Below are positions 18,382-28,117 of a stretch of DNA of 64,000 bases, one piece after another. Numbering within the stretch: the first letter of the stretch is position 1; the number at the start of each line of letters is the position of its first letter. The DNA lies in assembly GCF_001306415.1 (NCBI RefSeq), contig NZ_LDJX01000008.1, positions 97,744 to 161,743 of the forward strand. The letters run 5' to 3'. Below the pieces are notes generated by a model. It was not told where the DNA came from. It did no database searches and was given only the letters and a program-made list of their open reading frames with translations. The position numbers were made by a program, and so were the translations under genes. This DNA is from Croceitalea dokdonensis DOKDO 023 (GTDB taxonomy: Bacteria > Bacteroidota > Bacteroidia > Flavobacteriales > Flavobacteriaceae).

Positions 18382-19755
18382 TTATTTTAGTATGAATGGA
18401 ACGTGTTTTTTTAACGAGTAGTTTTTACGAAGGAACTTGGAATTTAGTTTGCTATCGGAGATGGCTATGGCAGCTCCCAGGGCAGACCCCAAAGAGGAGT
18501 CCGTTGTCCGTAGCTCCATATTTCTCAAATAATGGGATACCAGTTTAATGTATACATCATTGTCGCTAAAGCCACCGTCAATATATAGTTTTTCTATCGT
18601 ATCCCCAGCAGTGGCTATCTTAATGTGCTCCACCTGTAACAATACCAATTCTATCATCAGCTGGTGGTAGGCATGCTCAAATTTATCGTAGGAATAACGG
18701 GTTGTTTTAGGCATGTTGTCAACCGTGATGCTTTCCCAACGAAAGCAATGTTCAAAATCTTTGATAATGGCAAAAAAGATATCGAAATTAAACTTCACCT
18801 TTTTGTGGTAATCCTCGGGAACCTTAAAATGCTGGGTCAACTTTTTAACTTGAATCCCGTATTCATTCCCTAAAAAAATGCGGCTTGCCTTCACGGGTTT
18901 GCCGTTTATTCTCATGTAATTAATGCAATCTTTTTGGATGTCGTCATCCGTAAGCGCTTTCTCAGAAAACGGGTTAAGTGCGATGCTCCAAGTACCAGTG
19001 GAAACAAGGATGAATTTCTGTTTGATGCTTCTGACGTAGGGTAACAAGGCTGCCGAACTGTCGTGGATGCCAACTCCCAGTTTAATCCGTTTCCCGTTAT
19101 AGTTCATATTCACGCTGGTTTCCGTGGAAACTATGGGCGGCAGTATTTTATGAAGTTGTTCTTGGTACACCCAATTGTGGTAATCCTTTTTACCGTAGTC
19201 CCAAAGGGCAGTGTGGCAGCCAATACTGGTATATTCACTTAACGGGATTCCTGTAAATATGTAGCTTAAATATTGGGGTAGGTGCAGGGAGTATTTTATT
19301 TTTTTGAACACCTCAGGTTTGTAGTGTTTAAGCCAATAGAGTTGCAGGCCAGAGTTGAGCATGCCGTCATCAGATGATCCGGTGGTTTTGGCAAATTCTT
19401 CCTTTGGGCCGTATTTTTCGTAAAATCCTTTGATGAGGTTTTGGTCCAAGGGCTTGGTGTAATTGTACAATGGGGTGAGTACATTTCCATAGTCGTCCAA
19501 ATGAACAAAACTGGCGCCATAGGTGGAAAAATTAATGGCTTTAATAGTATGTTTTTTTGTCTTTAGAATCCTGTTAAAGACGGTTTTCATCCAATTGGTT
19601 AAGGCACGCAGGTCTTCCGTTGGATGCCCGTCCTCATCCGCAATCAAATCAAACTTGGTGTATTCCCTATAAATCTCTTGATAGTCCTCGTCAAAAAGAA
19701 AGAATTTCTTGTTGGTTTTGCCAATATCGAATACCGCCGTTGCCTTGTCTCCCAT
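18382..19755 (-). CDS. FGGY-family carbohydrate kinase, probable rhamnulokinase
   Basis: The 457-residue kinase begins with the ATP-binding FDIGKTNKKFFLFDE, and has FSTYGASFVHLD, the catalytic Asp in GVGIHDSSAALLPY and the adenosine loop LVSTGTWSIALNPFS. FGGY kinases of this form act on L-rhamnulose, L-fuculose or xylulose. The gene lies 9 bp after the rhamnose isomerase, so rhamnulose is the favoured substrate. It is somewhat divergent from proteobacterial RhaB, so I leave the symbol open. Confidence 0.85.
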   Translation of the reverse strand: MGDKATAVFDIGKTNKKFFLFDEDYQEIYREYTKFDLIADEDGHPTEDLRALTNWMKTVFNRILKTKKHTIKAINFSTYGASFVHLDDYGNVLTPLYNYTKPLDQNLIKGFYEKYGPKEEFAKTTGSSDDGMLNSGLQLYWLKHYKPEVFKKIKYSLHLPQYLSYIFTGIPLSEYTSIGCHTALWDYGKKDYHNWVYQEQLHKILPPIVSTETSVNMNYNGKRIKLGVGIHDSSAALLPYVRSIKQKFILVSTGTWSIALNPFSEKALTDDDIQKDCINYMRINGKPVKASRIFLGNEYGIQVKKLTQHFKVPEDYHKKVKFNFDIFFAIIKDFEHCFRWESITVDNMPKTTRYSYDKFEHAYHQLMIELVLLQVEHIKIATAGDTIEKLYIDGGFSDNDVYIKLVSHYLRNMELRTTDSSLGSALGAAIAISDSKLNSKFLRKNYSLKKHVPFILK

Positions 19756-19764
19756 TGCTTTTAT

Positions 19765-21045
19765 TTAAAGACCGGATGCAACGGAGTGTTCCCCTCGTTC
19801 TTTGATCAATTGCTTTCGGATGCTCAGGCTGCGATAGGCCTCAATAGGCCTAATGGCCCCGCCTTGGTTTAATCTTGCCTTTTCCAATAAGGGACGTACA
19901 TCCGTACGGTAGGCTTGTTGTAAAATTTCTTGGCATTTTACCACGTCTTGGGCCTCTTGCGCCACTGCCAATTGGGTTTGATCCACAAGCAGTGCTTTGG
20001 CATAAGCTTCCTGAATGGCTTCTAACGACTGAATCAAATCTTCCAGCGGATCCTTGATATTGTGGCTTGCGTCTATCATCCAAGCGGGATATGGGTTTTG
20101 TGGATTATTCTCCATACCATACACCAGTGCATTGAAAATCAAAAACAGTGCATAGGGTTTAACACTGCCAACCGTAAGGTCGTCATCACCGTATTTGCTG
20201 TCATTAAAGTGAAATCCACCCAATTTTCCCTTCATCATCAGTGTAGAGACAATTTGCTCAATATTGGTGTTGGGCAAATGGTGGCCTAAGTCCACCAAAG
20301 TATACGCTTTGTCTCCACAAGCATTGGCCAACATAAATGAGGTGCCCCAATCCTGTATCACCGTACTGTAAAAATTAGGTTCGTACGGTTTGTATTCGAT
20401 GAAAAGTTTCCAGTCTTCCGGAAGGGCTTTATAAATTGTTTTAAGGCTTTCCTCGGTATGTTGCAAGGCATGCTGAAAGTTGGTTTGTCCTGGAAAATTG
20501 GAACCATCTGCCAACCAGACCGTAAGACTTTTAGAACCTAGTTTATCACCAATTTTTATCACTTCAATATTATGGGCAACGGCCTGGTCACGGGACGTCT
20601 TATTGGTATTGGATAGGGAGCCGTGTTTATAGCTTGCCCTAGAGTCTTTTTGATCTTGAAACGTGTTGGAATTTACAGCATCAAAAATAATGTCGTGCGA
20701 TGCTGCCAATTCCTTGATTGTGTTATAATCCTGCGGAACGTCCCACGGAATGTGCAAAGAAACTGCTCCGGCCGTTTGGGTGAGTTTATGTAACATACCC
20801 ACATCATCAATTTTTTGTTCCAGATTACTGGGTTCTCCCTTAAAACCAAAGCGTCCAAACCTTGTGCCCCCCGCACCGAGCGCCCAACTGGGTATGGCCA
20901 CTTGAAAGTCCTCTAGTTTTTCAAGCACTTTATCGATATCTTTTCCTTCCGATGAAAGTATTTCGGCTAGGCTATCAAATCTACTTTTGTGTTTGGAATG
21001 GGAAGCTTTATTGGCTGCGGCTATCAGGTTGTCGGTCAGTTTCAT
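19765..21045 (-). CDS. rhaI: L-rhamnose isomerase, RhaI type (Pseudomonas stutzeri/rhizobial family)
   Basis: The 426-residue TIM-barrel isomerase shows the RhaI pattern: QVAIPSWALGAGGTRFGRF near residue 50, SLTVWLADGSNFPGQ, the metal ligands in LFIEYKPYEPNFY and VDLGHHLPNTNIEQIVS, and GGFHFNDSKYGDDDL. It interconverts L-rhamnose and L-rhamnulose. It is the first gene of the minus-strand operon that runs down to 10198. Upstream, a strong terminator separates it from rhaD, so it needs its own promoter in the 165 bp between 21046 and 21210. Confidence 0.92.
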   Translation of the reverse strand: MKLTDNLIAAANKASHSKHKSRFDSLAEILSSEGKDIDKVLEKLEDFQVAIPSWALGAGGTRFGRFGFKGEPSNLEQKIDDVGMLHKLTQTAGAVSLHIPWDVPQDYNTIKELAASHDIIFDAVNSNTFQDQKDSRASYKHGSLSNTNKTSRDQAVAHNIEVIKIGDKLGSKSLTVWLADGSNFPGQTNFQHALQHTEESLKTIYKALPEDWKLFIEYKPYEPNFYSTVIQDWGTSFMLANACGDKAYTLVDLGHHLPNTNIEQIVSTLMMKGKLGGFHFNDSKYGDDDLTVGSVKPYALFLIFNALVYGMENNPQNPYPAWMIDASHNIKDPLEDLIQSLEAIQEAYAKALLVDQTQLAVAQEAQDVVKCQEILQQAYRTDVRPLLEKARLNQGGAIRPIEAYRSLSIRKQLIKERGEHSVASGL

Positions 21046-21210
21046 AAAATGTGTATTTACTCCTTATCGGAGAATCGGATTAGAACATGTTAGGGCAAGT
21101 AATTATGGTTAATAACAGCTTATACACTTCATACCGTCAGGAATAAGGGTTGCTGTTTTTTACAGTATTCTTGCTTCTTTCAAATTTGTTGTAAATGCCA
21201 AAATTAAAAA

Positions 21211-21244
21211 TAAGCTTCTGTAGGCTTGAAACTACAGAAGCTTA
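21211..21244 (-). terminator. Rho-independent terminator after the RhaD fusion gene
   Basis: TAAGCTTCTGTAG (21211-21223) and CTACAGAAGCTTA (21232-21244) form a perfect 13-bp stem with an 8-base loop. On the minus strand the stem is followed by TTTTTAATTTT. It ends the rhaD transcript before the rhaI operon. Confidence 0.85.
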
Positions 21245-21262
21245 AGAAAATTAACTAAACAA

Positions 21263-23362
21263 CTATCGTACAAATGCGTTGGCCATACCGCCGTCTACAT
21301 TGATAATATTCCCTGTGGTCTTATCCAGTAGGCCAACACATGCAAACACGCCATTGGCAATATCCTCTGGATAAATTATTTCGTTCAATAGGTTTCTTTT
21401 GGCGTAATGGGCCGGTAACTCATCCACCGTGATTCCGTAGGCTTTGGCCCTACCTTCGGCCCAATCTCCTTCCCAAATTTTACTGCCAACAATGACGCCA
21501 TCTGGGTTCACCACATTGACCCTGATCTTATCCTTGCCCAATTCTGCGGCAAGCAGGCGAGACATATGTTGTTGGGCCGCTTTGGAGGTGCCATATCCAA
21601 CATTGTTGGGCCCGGAGACCAATCCATTTTTACTGGCAATACTGATAAAATCACCTCCCAATCCTTGGTTGCGCATAATGGCAACCGCTTGTTTGGCGAG
21701 TTCAAACTGGCCTTTGACCAAAACGTTTTGCAGTAGGTCCCAATCTTTTTCCGTGGTTTCCTCAATAGGTTTTGAGATTGCAAGCCCCGCACTGTGCACC
21801 ACAATATCCACCCCTCCAAATTCAAGGCAGGCCTTTTCATAGGCTTTGGCAATGGAGTCGCTATTGGTGACGTCACATACCGCATAACTGGCAACGTCCC
21901 TTGCATAGGACGCATTTGCTTCCACCAAACGATCTTCGGCAATATCGGTCAAGACCACATTAGCTCCCTGTTCTGCCAGTTTATCGGCAATGGCCTTACC
22001 AATGCCCCCACCAGCTCCGGTCACTAGGGCAACCTTCCTTGACAATGGCTTTTCCTTGGGCATCCGTTGTAATTTGGCCTCTTCCAGAAGCCAGTATTCA
22101 ATATCAAAAGCTTCTTGGCGCGGCAGCGAGGTATATTCTGTTATCGCCTCCGCACCGCGCATCACATTAATGGCATTAATATAAAATTCACTCGCTACCC
22201 TAGTGGTCTGTTTGTTCTTTGCAAAGCTAAACATGCCCACACCTGGATAGATGATGATGACCGGGTTGGGATCCCGCATTGCCGGACTATTGTCTCGCTT
22301 ACAGGTTTCGTAATAGTCTTTATACTCTTGTCGGTATTGTTCAAAAGCTGGTTTGAGTTTTTCTAAAACCTTGCCGGCATCGGACAGGTCCTCAGAGGTA
22401 TCCAATGTGAGCACCAGCGGCTGTATTTTGGTGCGGAGAAAGTGGTCTGGGCAAGAAGTGCCCATTGGTGCCAAACGTTCCAAATCGTGACTATTGATGT
22501 ACTGCATGACCACATCACTATCCGTAAAGTGGCCTATCATCCTGTTTTCGGAGGAGCATAGCCCCCGTAACAACGGCATCAATTGTGCGGCCTTTTGGGA
22601 ACGCTGTTCCTTAGGTAAACTTTTCACCTTCTGTCCGCCAAAAACGGTACCATTTTCCTTAATTTTTTTATCGATGTAGGCTGAGGCCATTTCAATCACT
22701 TCCAGACTGTTCAGATAACAATCGTACGAGGTATCTCCCCAGGTAAAAAGTCCATGGCTACCTAAAACAATACCTCTAATACCAGGATTCTCATCAAGGC
22801 ACTTCTCTAATTGTAGGCCTAGGTCAAAACCAGGTCGTTGCCATGGTACCCAGCCCATGGTGTCTCCCCAAATTTCCTTGGTCACTTTTTCGCTGTCCTT
22901 GGCGGCAGCCACTGCGATCAAAGCATCGGGGTGCAAATGGTCTATATGCTTAAACGGTAACAGTCCGTGCAAGGGCGTATCAATTGACGGTGCCTTACTT
23001 TCTAGGTCATAAATACAGTGGTTAAAAAGCCCAACCATACGATCTTCATCGTCAAGTCCTCCATAAACGTTTTTAAGGTTACGCAAACGGTCCGTGTATA
23101 AACCAGCAATACCTTTTTTGGTCAAGGTGCCTATGTCCCCACCGGAGCCTTTTATCCACATTACTTCGACATCCTCATTGGTCAAAGGGTCTTTTTCTAT
23201 GGTCTTGCAACTGGTATTGCCACCTCCGTAGTTGGTTATTCTTAAGTCTGCACCAAGGATATTGGAACGGTACAGGAACAATGCTACTTGATCGTCACCT
23301 AATTCCAGCGCTTTTGCTTCATCCCAGAGATAATCAACGTAATTATAGGTTTTAACCGTCAT
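21263..23362 (-). CDS. rhaD: Bifunctional rhamnulose-1-phosphate aldolase / short-chain (lactaldehyde) dehydrogenase
   Basis: From the ATG at 23362 the product has 699 residues (an earlier in-frame start at 23419 adds 19 residues without family support). The N-terminal half is a class II aldolase with GGGNTSCK, the zinc pair in IDHLHPDALIAVAAAK and GSHGLFTWG. The C-terminal half is an SDR with VTGAGGGIGKAIADKL, SIASKNGLVSG and VGYGTSKAAQQH, ending in INVDGGMANAFVR. This aldolase-dehydrogenase fusion is a known rhamnose enzyme: it gives DHAP plus L-lactaldehyde and oxidises the aldehyde to lactate. It is divergent from the GntR regulator and ends in a strong terminator. Confidence 0.93.
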   Translation of the reverse strand: MTVKTYNYVDYLWDEAKALELGDDQVALFLYRSNILGADLRITNYGGGNTSCKTIEKDPLTNEDVEVMWIKGSGGDIGTLTKKGIAGLYTDRLRNLKNVYGGLDDEDRMVGLFNHCIYDLESKAPSIDTPLHGLLPFKHIDHLHPDALIAVAAAKDSEKVTKEIWGDTMGWVPWQRPGFDLGLQLEKCLDENPGIRGIVLGSHGLFTWGDTSYDCYLNSLEVIEMASAYIDKKIKENGTVFGGQKVKSLPKEQRSQKAAQLMPLLRGLCSSENRMIGHFTDSDVVMQYINSHDLERLAPMGTSCPDHFLRTKIQPLVLTLDTSEDLSDAGKVLEKLKPAFEQYRQEYKDYYETCKRDNSPAMRDPNPVIIIYPGVGMFSFAKNKQTTRVASEFYINAINVMRGAEAITEYTSLPRQEAFDIEYWLLEEAKLQRMPKEKPLSRKVALVTGAGGGIGKAIADKLAEQGANVVLTDIAEDRLVEANASYARDVASYAVCDVTNSDSIAKAYEKACLEFGGVDIVVHSAGLAISKPIEETTEKDWDLLQNVLVKGQFELAKQAVAIMRNQGLGGDFISIASKNGLVSGPNNVGYGTSKAAQQHMSRLLAAELGKDKIRVNVVNPDGVIVGSKIWEGDWAEGRAKAYGITVDELPAHYAKRNLLNEIIYPEDIANGVFACVGLLDKTTGNIINVDGGMANAFVR

Positions 23363-23415
23363 GATTTTTATATTTAATAACTTGTTAACGAAAATAGAAT
23401 GACAAAAAAAACAAA

Positions 23416-23430
23416 GCATCCTGTACTATA
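23416..23430 (-). promoter_or_regulatory. Shared regulatory motif, copy 2
   Basis: Read on the minus strand this is TATAGTACAGGATGC, matching the susC-upstream copy at 14 of 15 positions. It sits about 54 bp before the rhaD start and 105 bp before gntR, a natural place to control both. The regulator is inferred, most simply the divergent GntR protein. Confidence 0.5.
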
Positions 23431-23459
23431 CTGTTAAGCAATTAACTGGGAAAAGGTAG

Positions 23460-23467
23460 TATTTTTG
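23460..23467 (+). promoter_or_regulatory. -7 box of the gntR regulator gene
   Basis: TATTTTTG fits the Bacteroidota consensus TAnnTTTG exactly and lies about 70 bp before the TTG start of the regulator. A clear -33 box was not seen. Confidence 0.5.
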
Positions 23468-23535
23468 TATTCTTGTTCTAGTAATTAGCTCTAAATTAAA
23501 AACATAACTGATAACACTCCAAAAACATCCTTCAT

Positions 23536-24582
23536 TTGAACGCATTAGACAACATTCAAATAGACAATAGTTCCAGAATTCCAAAGTATAAACAGGTCAT
23601 GGATTCCATCTTAAGGAACATTAACAATGGTAGTTTATTATTGGGTGAAAAAATACCCTCCATCAATGAGTTGAGCGAGGAACATCTGCTTTCTAGGGAT
23701 ACGGTGGAAAAAGCGTATAGCCTTCTTAAAAAACAACATATTATAGAGTCCGTTAAGGGAAAAGGGTATTATATCGCCAAAACCGATCTGTCCATAAAGG
23801 CCAATGTCCTGTTTCTCATCAACAAGCTAAGTACCTATAAAATGAGGATTTTCAATGCCTTTGTCAATAAATTAGGTGCCAATGCCAAGGTAGATTTGGA
23901 TATTTATCATTGTGAGCCGTTGGTCTTTAGCAAGATTTTGGAAGAGAAAAAAAATATGTACGACCATTATGTAATCATGCCCCATTTTAAAAATGAGCAT
24001 ATGCAGCATATGGGCTGTACGGATGATATTCTTAAGGCAATACTCTCCATACCCAATGGCAAACTCATTGTGCTGGACAGAAATCTAAAAAGTTTGTCGA
24101 GGGAAGCAGGCCGTATTTACCAAGATTTTACCGAGGATATTTATAACGCGCTCACCCAGGGTATCCAAAAATTGAGCAAATACGATAAAATTGTATTGGT
24201 TTACCCCAATAAAGCGGTCTATCCTTATCCCAAGGGAATCGTTACTGGCTTTAAACGATTTTGCATACAACACAACTGGGATTATGAAGTGTTGGATGAG
24301 ATTTACGACAGCATGGAACTCCAACCAAAAGATCTGTACATTATTATAGAGGAAAATGATTTGGTGAATTTGGTAAAACAGGTACGGGATAAAAAGTATA
24401 CGTTGGGGGAGGATATAGGTATAATCTCTTACAATGACACCCCCCTAAAAGAACTCCTGGGCATCACGGTAATGACCACTGATTTTAAAAAAATGGGAGA
24501 ACAGGCAGCTAGTATGATATTGGATAATCGGCGTTCAGAAATTAAGAATGAATTTAATTTTATTGATCGGCATTCCGTTTGA
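23536..24582 (+). CDS. GntR-family regulator with a LacI-type ligand domain, probable rhamnose regulator
   Basis: The 348-residue protein has a GntR winged helix at residues 14-80 (KYKQVMDSILRNI, then KIPSINELSEEHLLSRDTVEKAY and VKGKGYY). A periplasmic-binding-protein-like sensor follows (about 85-345), ending in DIGIISYNDTPLKELLG and MGEQAASMIL. The start is a TTG at 23536; the first ATG, 21 codons later, would cut into the winged helix, so TTG is preferred. Its position divergent from rhaD suggests it senses rhamnose or a catabolic intermediate. It may bind the shared motif found near three transcription units. Confidence 0.87.
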   Translation: MNALDNIQIDNSSRIPKYKQVMDSILRNINNGSLLLGEKIPSINELSEEHLLSRDTVEKAYSLLKKQHIIESVKGKGYYIAKTDLSIKANVLFLINKLSTYKMRIFNAFVNKLGANAKVDLDIYHCEPLVFSKILEEKKNMYDHYVIMPHFKNEHMQHMGCTDDILKAILSIPNGKLIVLDRNLKSLSREAGRIYQDFTEDIYNALTQGIQKLSKYDKIVLVYPNKAVYPYPKGIVTGFKRFCIQHNWDYEVLDEIYDSMELQPKDLYIIIEENDLVNLVKQVRDKKYTLGEDIGIISYNDTPLKELLGITVMTTDFKKMGEQAASMILDNRRSEIKNEFNFIDRHSV

Positions 24583-25011
24583 TTCCATAGCTCAATTCCA
24601 CTTTTTATAAGTTTTACTTTTGTTGCCGTAGTTTTTCATCGTCGGCGTTGGAGCTATAAGAAAGTCTAGATGTTTTTTGCTTAAAAAACAACTTTCCCTT
24701 CAGTCTCTTAATATCCTAATTTTTCTTTTGTAAATGGCAGAAAAGCAAACGTTTTATAAAAGCTAAAAATAAAGCCAATTCTAGGGGTTCAGAGCTATTA
24801 ATTTGTAAAGATGAGTGGGCTTTTTAGGGAGTTTGGATTTTACCTTTGTTAATTTTCACCCATATACTACAGGATGCCCCCGGTTTTTCAAGTTTTTATA
24901 CTTGTTAAGAATTTGCTAATAAAGCTGCGGTTTATTTGATGTTATCTCAAAAATATTCAGCTGTATTGCTTTTCTGAAAACTATTGAATTGTTAACAAAA
25001 CTAAACTTGAA
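24583..25011 (+). promoter_or_regulatory. Non-coding region upstream of susC
   Basis: These 429 bases contain no convincing gene. They hold copy 3 of the shared motif, a probable -7 box TATACTTG at 24897-24904 (consensus TAnnTTTG with one change) and a weak GTTTTTT/AAAAAAC hairpin near 24673-24690. The motif overlaps the expected -33 region. Confidence 0.5.
24863..24877 (+). promoter_or_regulatory. Shared regulatory motif, copy 3
   Basis: TATACTACAGGATGC matches copy 2 at 14 of 15 positions. It ends 20 bp before the probable -7 box of susC, so a bound protein could block or recruit polymerase. Confidence 0.5.
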
Positions 25012-28000
25012 ATGAAAAAAAAGTGTAACAAACGTTTGCGTACGGCTTTGTTCTCCTTGCTAACCGTTGTGGCCCTTGTATGTGGAGGGTTATCATCGGT
25101 TAATGCACAGGTCCAAGCTGTATCTGGAACGGTGACGGATGTTAACGGGGAACCCATACCTGGGGTCAACGTAGTACAAAAAGGAACTTCCAACGGGACA
25201 TCAACAGATTTCGATGGGAATTATTCCATCAGACTGATTCCCGGCTCCAGGGTCATGGTGTTTTCCTACATTGGTTTTAATACCAAGGAAGTAACCGTTA
25301 ATGCGGCCAACATCAATGTAGCCTTGGAAGAGGATACCCAAAACCTTGATGAGGTGGTGGTCATTGGATATGCCACCGTGGCAAGGGAAAAAGTCCTTGG
25401 AGCGCTATCTAGCGTTAAACAAGAAAAAATTGCACAGGTAACCCCAACCAATGCCTTTGAAGGGGTACAAGGTAGGTTAGCCGGTGTACAAATAGCCACA
25501 AACGGTGGTCCCGGGGCAGGATTTGACATTCGGGTACGGGGTACTTCTACCTTTAGTGCGGGTGGTACAGGACCTTTGTACGTAGTAGATGGGCAGCAAT
25601 TAGATAATATTGATAATATTGACCCCAATGATATTGCGTCTTTAGAAGTACTAAAAGATGGTGCAACAACGGCCATTTACGGTACCAGGGGTGCTAATGG
25701 AGTTGTTTTGATCACTACCAAATCAGGGAAGTCTGGTGAGGTAAGTGTGGATGTCAACGTGGTCACGGGTATTAACTCCCTAAACGGCGCTATCCCGGTG
25801 GCCAATACAAGACAGCGCTTGTTTTATGAAGATGTTAGGAGAACGGAGGCCCAAAGGCAAAACCCAACGGGAAACGACCGTGATTCCCTAAACCTATTGT
25901 TAAGAAACTCCTTTGATCTTCAAGACTTGGTGACAAGGGCCGGTTTTAGAAACCAGGTCAATGTTGCGGTAAGCGCAGGGAGCGATAAGGTAAGAGCGTA
26001 CTGGAATACTGGTTTTTTAAACGAAGACGGTATTGTGGTCAATAGTAATTTTAGAAGAATCAATACGCGTTTTAAGTTAGATTTTACCCCCACCAAAAAG
26101 TTGGCCATAAGTTCAAGCTTTAATGCCTCTTTTGAAGAATTTAGTGGTTTGAGCGAAAATCAGGTGTTTCAACAACTGGTGGAACGGATTGCGTACTTTC
26201 CCATCTTTGAGCCCAATGGGGATTTGACACCGGAAATTGCTGGCCGTCAGAACCCTGTGGCAGAGGCTAGGTTAAGGGAATTAAAGTTAAGGACCTGGCG
26301 TGGACAGAGCTTTAATTCCATACAGTACAGACTTACCAAAAACTTCTCCATTAAATCTACCTTGGGTATTAACTTTAGGTTGCGGAGAAACAATGATTTT
26401 CAGCCGTTGTTGGTATTAAACCCAAGAAATACAAATCCACTTGCGAGCTTTAGGGATCGTATAGATTATGATTTACAGCAAGAAAATTTCGTGAACTACA
26501 ATAAGGATTTTGGAAAACATAGCGTCTCTTCTTTTGCCGGTATGCAGATTTTAAAAAGGTATCAAGAGGAATTTGGACTTAGCAATATTCCTTTTGTTTC
26601 TGAGGATATCAGGACATTTAATAACGCAGACCCAGAAGGCTTGGCCATCAATAACGGACAGACCTTTAATACCCGTAGCAATCTTTTTTCCTTATTTGCG
26701 GGCTTTAAATATGATTTTGACAATAGGTACTTAGTAGGCGCAACCATTAGAAGGGATGGGTCCTCACGCTTTGGTGAAGATAATGAGTTTGGTTATTTCC
26801 CTTCTGCAGAAATAGGTTGGCGCGTTAGTAACGAATCTTTTTTAAAGGGAAATGCTACTTTAAACAATCTTTTGTTCCGTGCCAGTTATGGGGAGACCGG
26901 TAACGATAGGATAGGGGATTTTGAATTTAACTCTGCCTTTAATCCAGGTGCCATTTATGATGGCATTAGCGGTGTGTCGCCAACTAGGCTCGGTAACTCC
27001 CTCTTAAGTTGGGAAAGTACCAACGCAACCAACGTTGGTTTTGATTTAGGTATGTTCAGAAACCGATTAACAGTGAATTTTGATGTCTGGAGAAAGGATA
27101 CCGAAGCATTATTGGCAAACGTCCCCATTCCTGAGGAATCCGGTTTTGTTGGCATAAGGCAAAATGTTGGTGGTGTTCGTAACCAGGGTATAGACCTAAC
27201 CGTAGGCGGTAATATCATCCAAAGTAAGGATTTTAGTTGGAGCAGTAGCTTTAACGTGAGTTTCCTAGAAAATGAGGTAACGCGTTTGGCTGGTGGTACG
27301 CCATTCTTCTCTGGCAACTACATCATAGAGGAGGGAGAATCCATAGGAAATATTTTCGGTTTTAAAAACCTAGGTGTTTTTCAATACGATGAATCCAATG
27401 CCTTTACCGATGATGGTATACAGTTAACGCCCAATTTTGATGCAGATGGTACATTTACGAACTACACGTTAAATGGACAGGAATTTACGGGTGATGTTAA
27501 CCAAATCCGTAATGACGGCCGTGTAGCCGAGGGTGGAGATATTATTTGGGAGGATATTGATGGGGATTTTGTCATTACCAACGATGACCGACAAGTAATC
27601 GGTAACGGACTCCCTACAACCTTTGGTGGTGTTTCCAACGATTTTAAATACAAGGATATCAGTTTAAGTTTCTTGTTCAACTTTACGCTGGGCAATGACA
27701 TTTACAGAAGATGGGATGAACTTAGGAACGATTTAAATTCTGCCAATGAGACCCCTGGACCGGACCGGATAGAAGGTGCTTGGCTAAATCCCGGTGATGT
27801 CACTGTTTTTCCAAGACTTAACAGGGTACCACAAAATAGGGATAGGCCCAATAGCTTTTTTGTTACCGATGGTAGTTTTGTAAGGTTGAGCTTTGTAAGG
27901 CTAGGATATGATTTGCCAAAATCTGCATTGGATAGATTGGGCTTTATCAAGAAATGTTCTGTTTTTGTCTCCGGTAATAACTTACTTACTTGGACCAATT

Positions 28001-28116
28001 ATGAAGGGTATAATCCTGAACTTGGTACCAGAGGTAATCCTTTGCAACCAGGATTGGACAACTTAAGGTTTCCAAACGATCGTGAAGTAATCTTTGGTAT
28101 GAATTTGAAATTCTAA
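25012..28116 (+). CDS. SusC-family TonB-dependent outer membrane receptor
   Basis: The 1034-residue protein has a signal peptide (to about residue 33, VNAQ). A carboxypeptidase-like domain follows (VSGTVTDVNGEPIPGVNV), then a TonB-box-like stretch (LDEVVVIGYA), the plug (RVRGTSTFSAGG, VLKDGATTAIYGTRGANGVVLITTKSG) and a full beta-barrel ending in the aromatic NLKF. It imports oligosaccharides across the outer membrane with energy from TonB. It is complete, and susD follows 1 bp later. From its position next to the rhamnose and uronate genes the ligand is probably an oligosaccharide rich in these sugars. Confidence 0.96.
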   Translation: MKKKCNKRLRTALFSLLTVVALVCGGLSSVNAQVQAVSGTVTDVNGEPIPGVNVVQKGTSNGTSTDFDGNYSIRLIPGSRVMVFSYIGFNTKEVTVNAANINVALEEDTQNLDEVVVIGYATVAREKVLGALSSVKQEKIAQVTPTNAFEGVQGRLAGVQIATNGGPGAGFDIRVRGTSTFSAGGTGPLYVVDGQQLDNIDNIDPNDIASLEVLKDGATTAIYGTRGANGVVLITTKSGKSGEVSVDVNVVTGINSLNGAIPVANTRQRLFYEDVRRTEAQRQNPTGNDRDSLNLLLRNSFDLQDLVTRAGFRNQVNVAVSAGSDKVRAYWNTGFLNEDGIVVNSNFRRINTRFKLDFTPTKKLAISSSFNASFEEFSGLSENQVFQQLVERIAYFPIFEPNGDLTPEIAGRQNPVAEARLRELKLRTWRGQSFNSIQYRLTKNFSIKSTLGINFRLRRNNDFQPLLVLNPRNTNPLASFRDRIDYDLQQENFVNYNKDFGKHSVSSFAGMQILKRYQEEFGLSNIPFVSEDIRTFNNADPEGLAINNGQTFNTRSNLFSLFAGFKYDFDNRYLVGATIRRDGSSRFGEDNEFGYFPSAEIGWRVSNESFLKGNATLNNLLFRASYGETGNDRIGDFEFNSAFNPGAIYDGISGVSPTRLGNSLLSWESTNATNVGFDLGMFRNRLTVNFDVWRKDTEALLANVPIPEESGFVGIRQNVGGVRNQGIDLTVGGNIIQSKDFSWSSSFNVSFLENEVTRLAGGTPFFSGNYIIEEGESIGNIFGFKNLGVFQYDESNAFTDDGIQLTPNFDADGTFTNYTLNGQEFTGDVNQIRNDGRVAEGGDIIWEDIDGDFVITNDDRQVIGNGLPTTFGGVSNDFKYKDISLSFLFNFTLGNDIYRRWDELRNDLNSANETPGPDRIEGAWLNPGDVTVFPRLNRVPQNRDRPNSFFVTDGSFVRLSFVRLGYDLPKSALDRLGFIKKCSVFVSGNNLLTWTNYEGYNPELGTRGNPLQPGLDNLRFPNDREVIFGMNLKF

Positions 28117-28117
28117 A

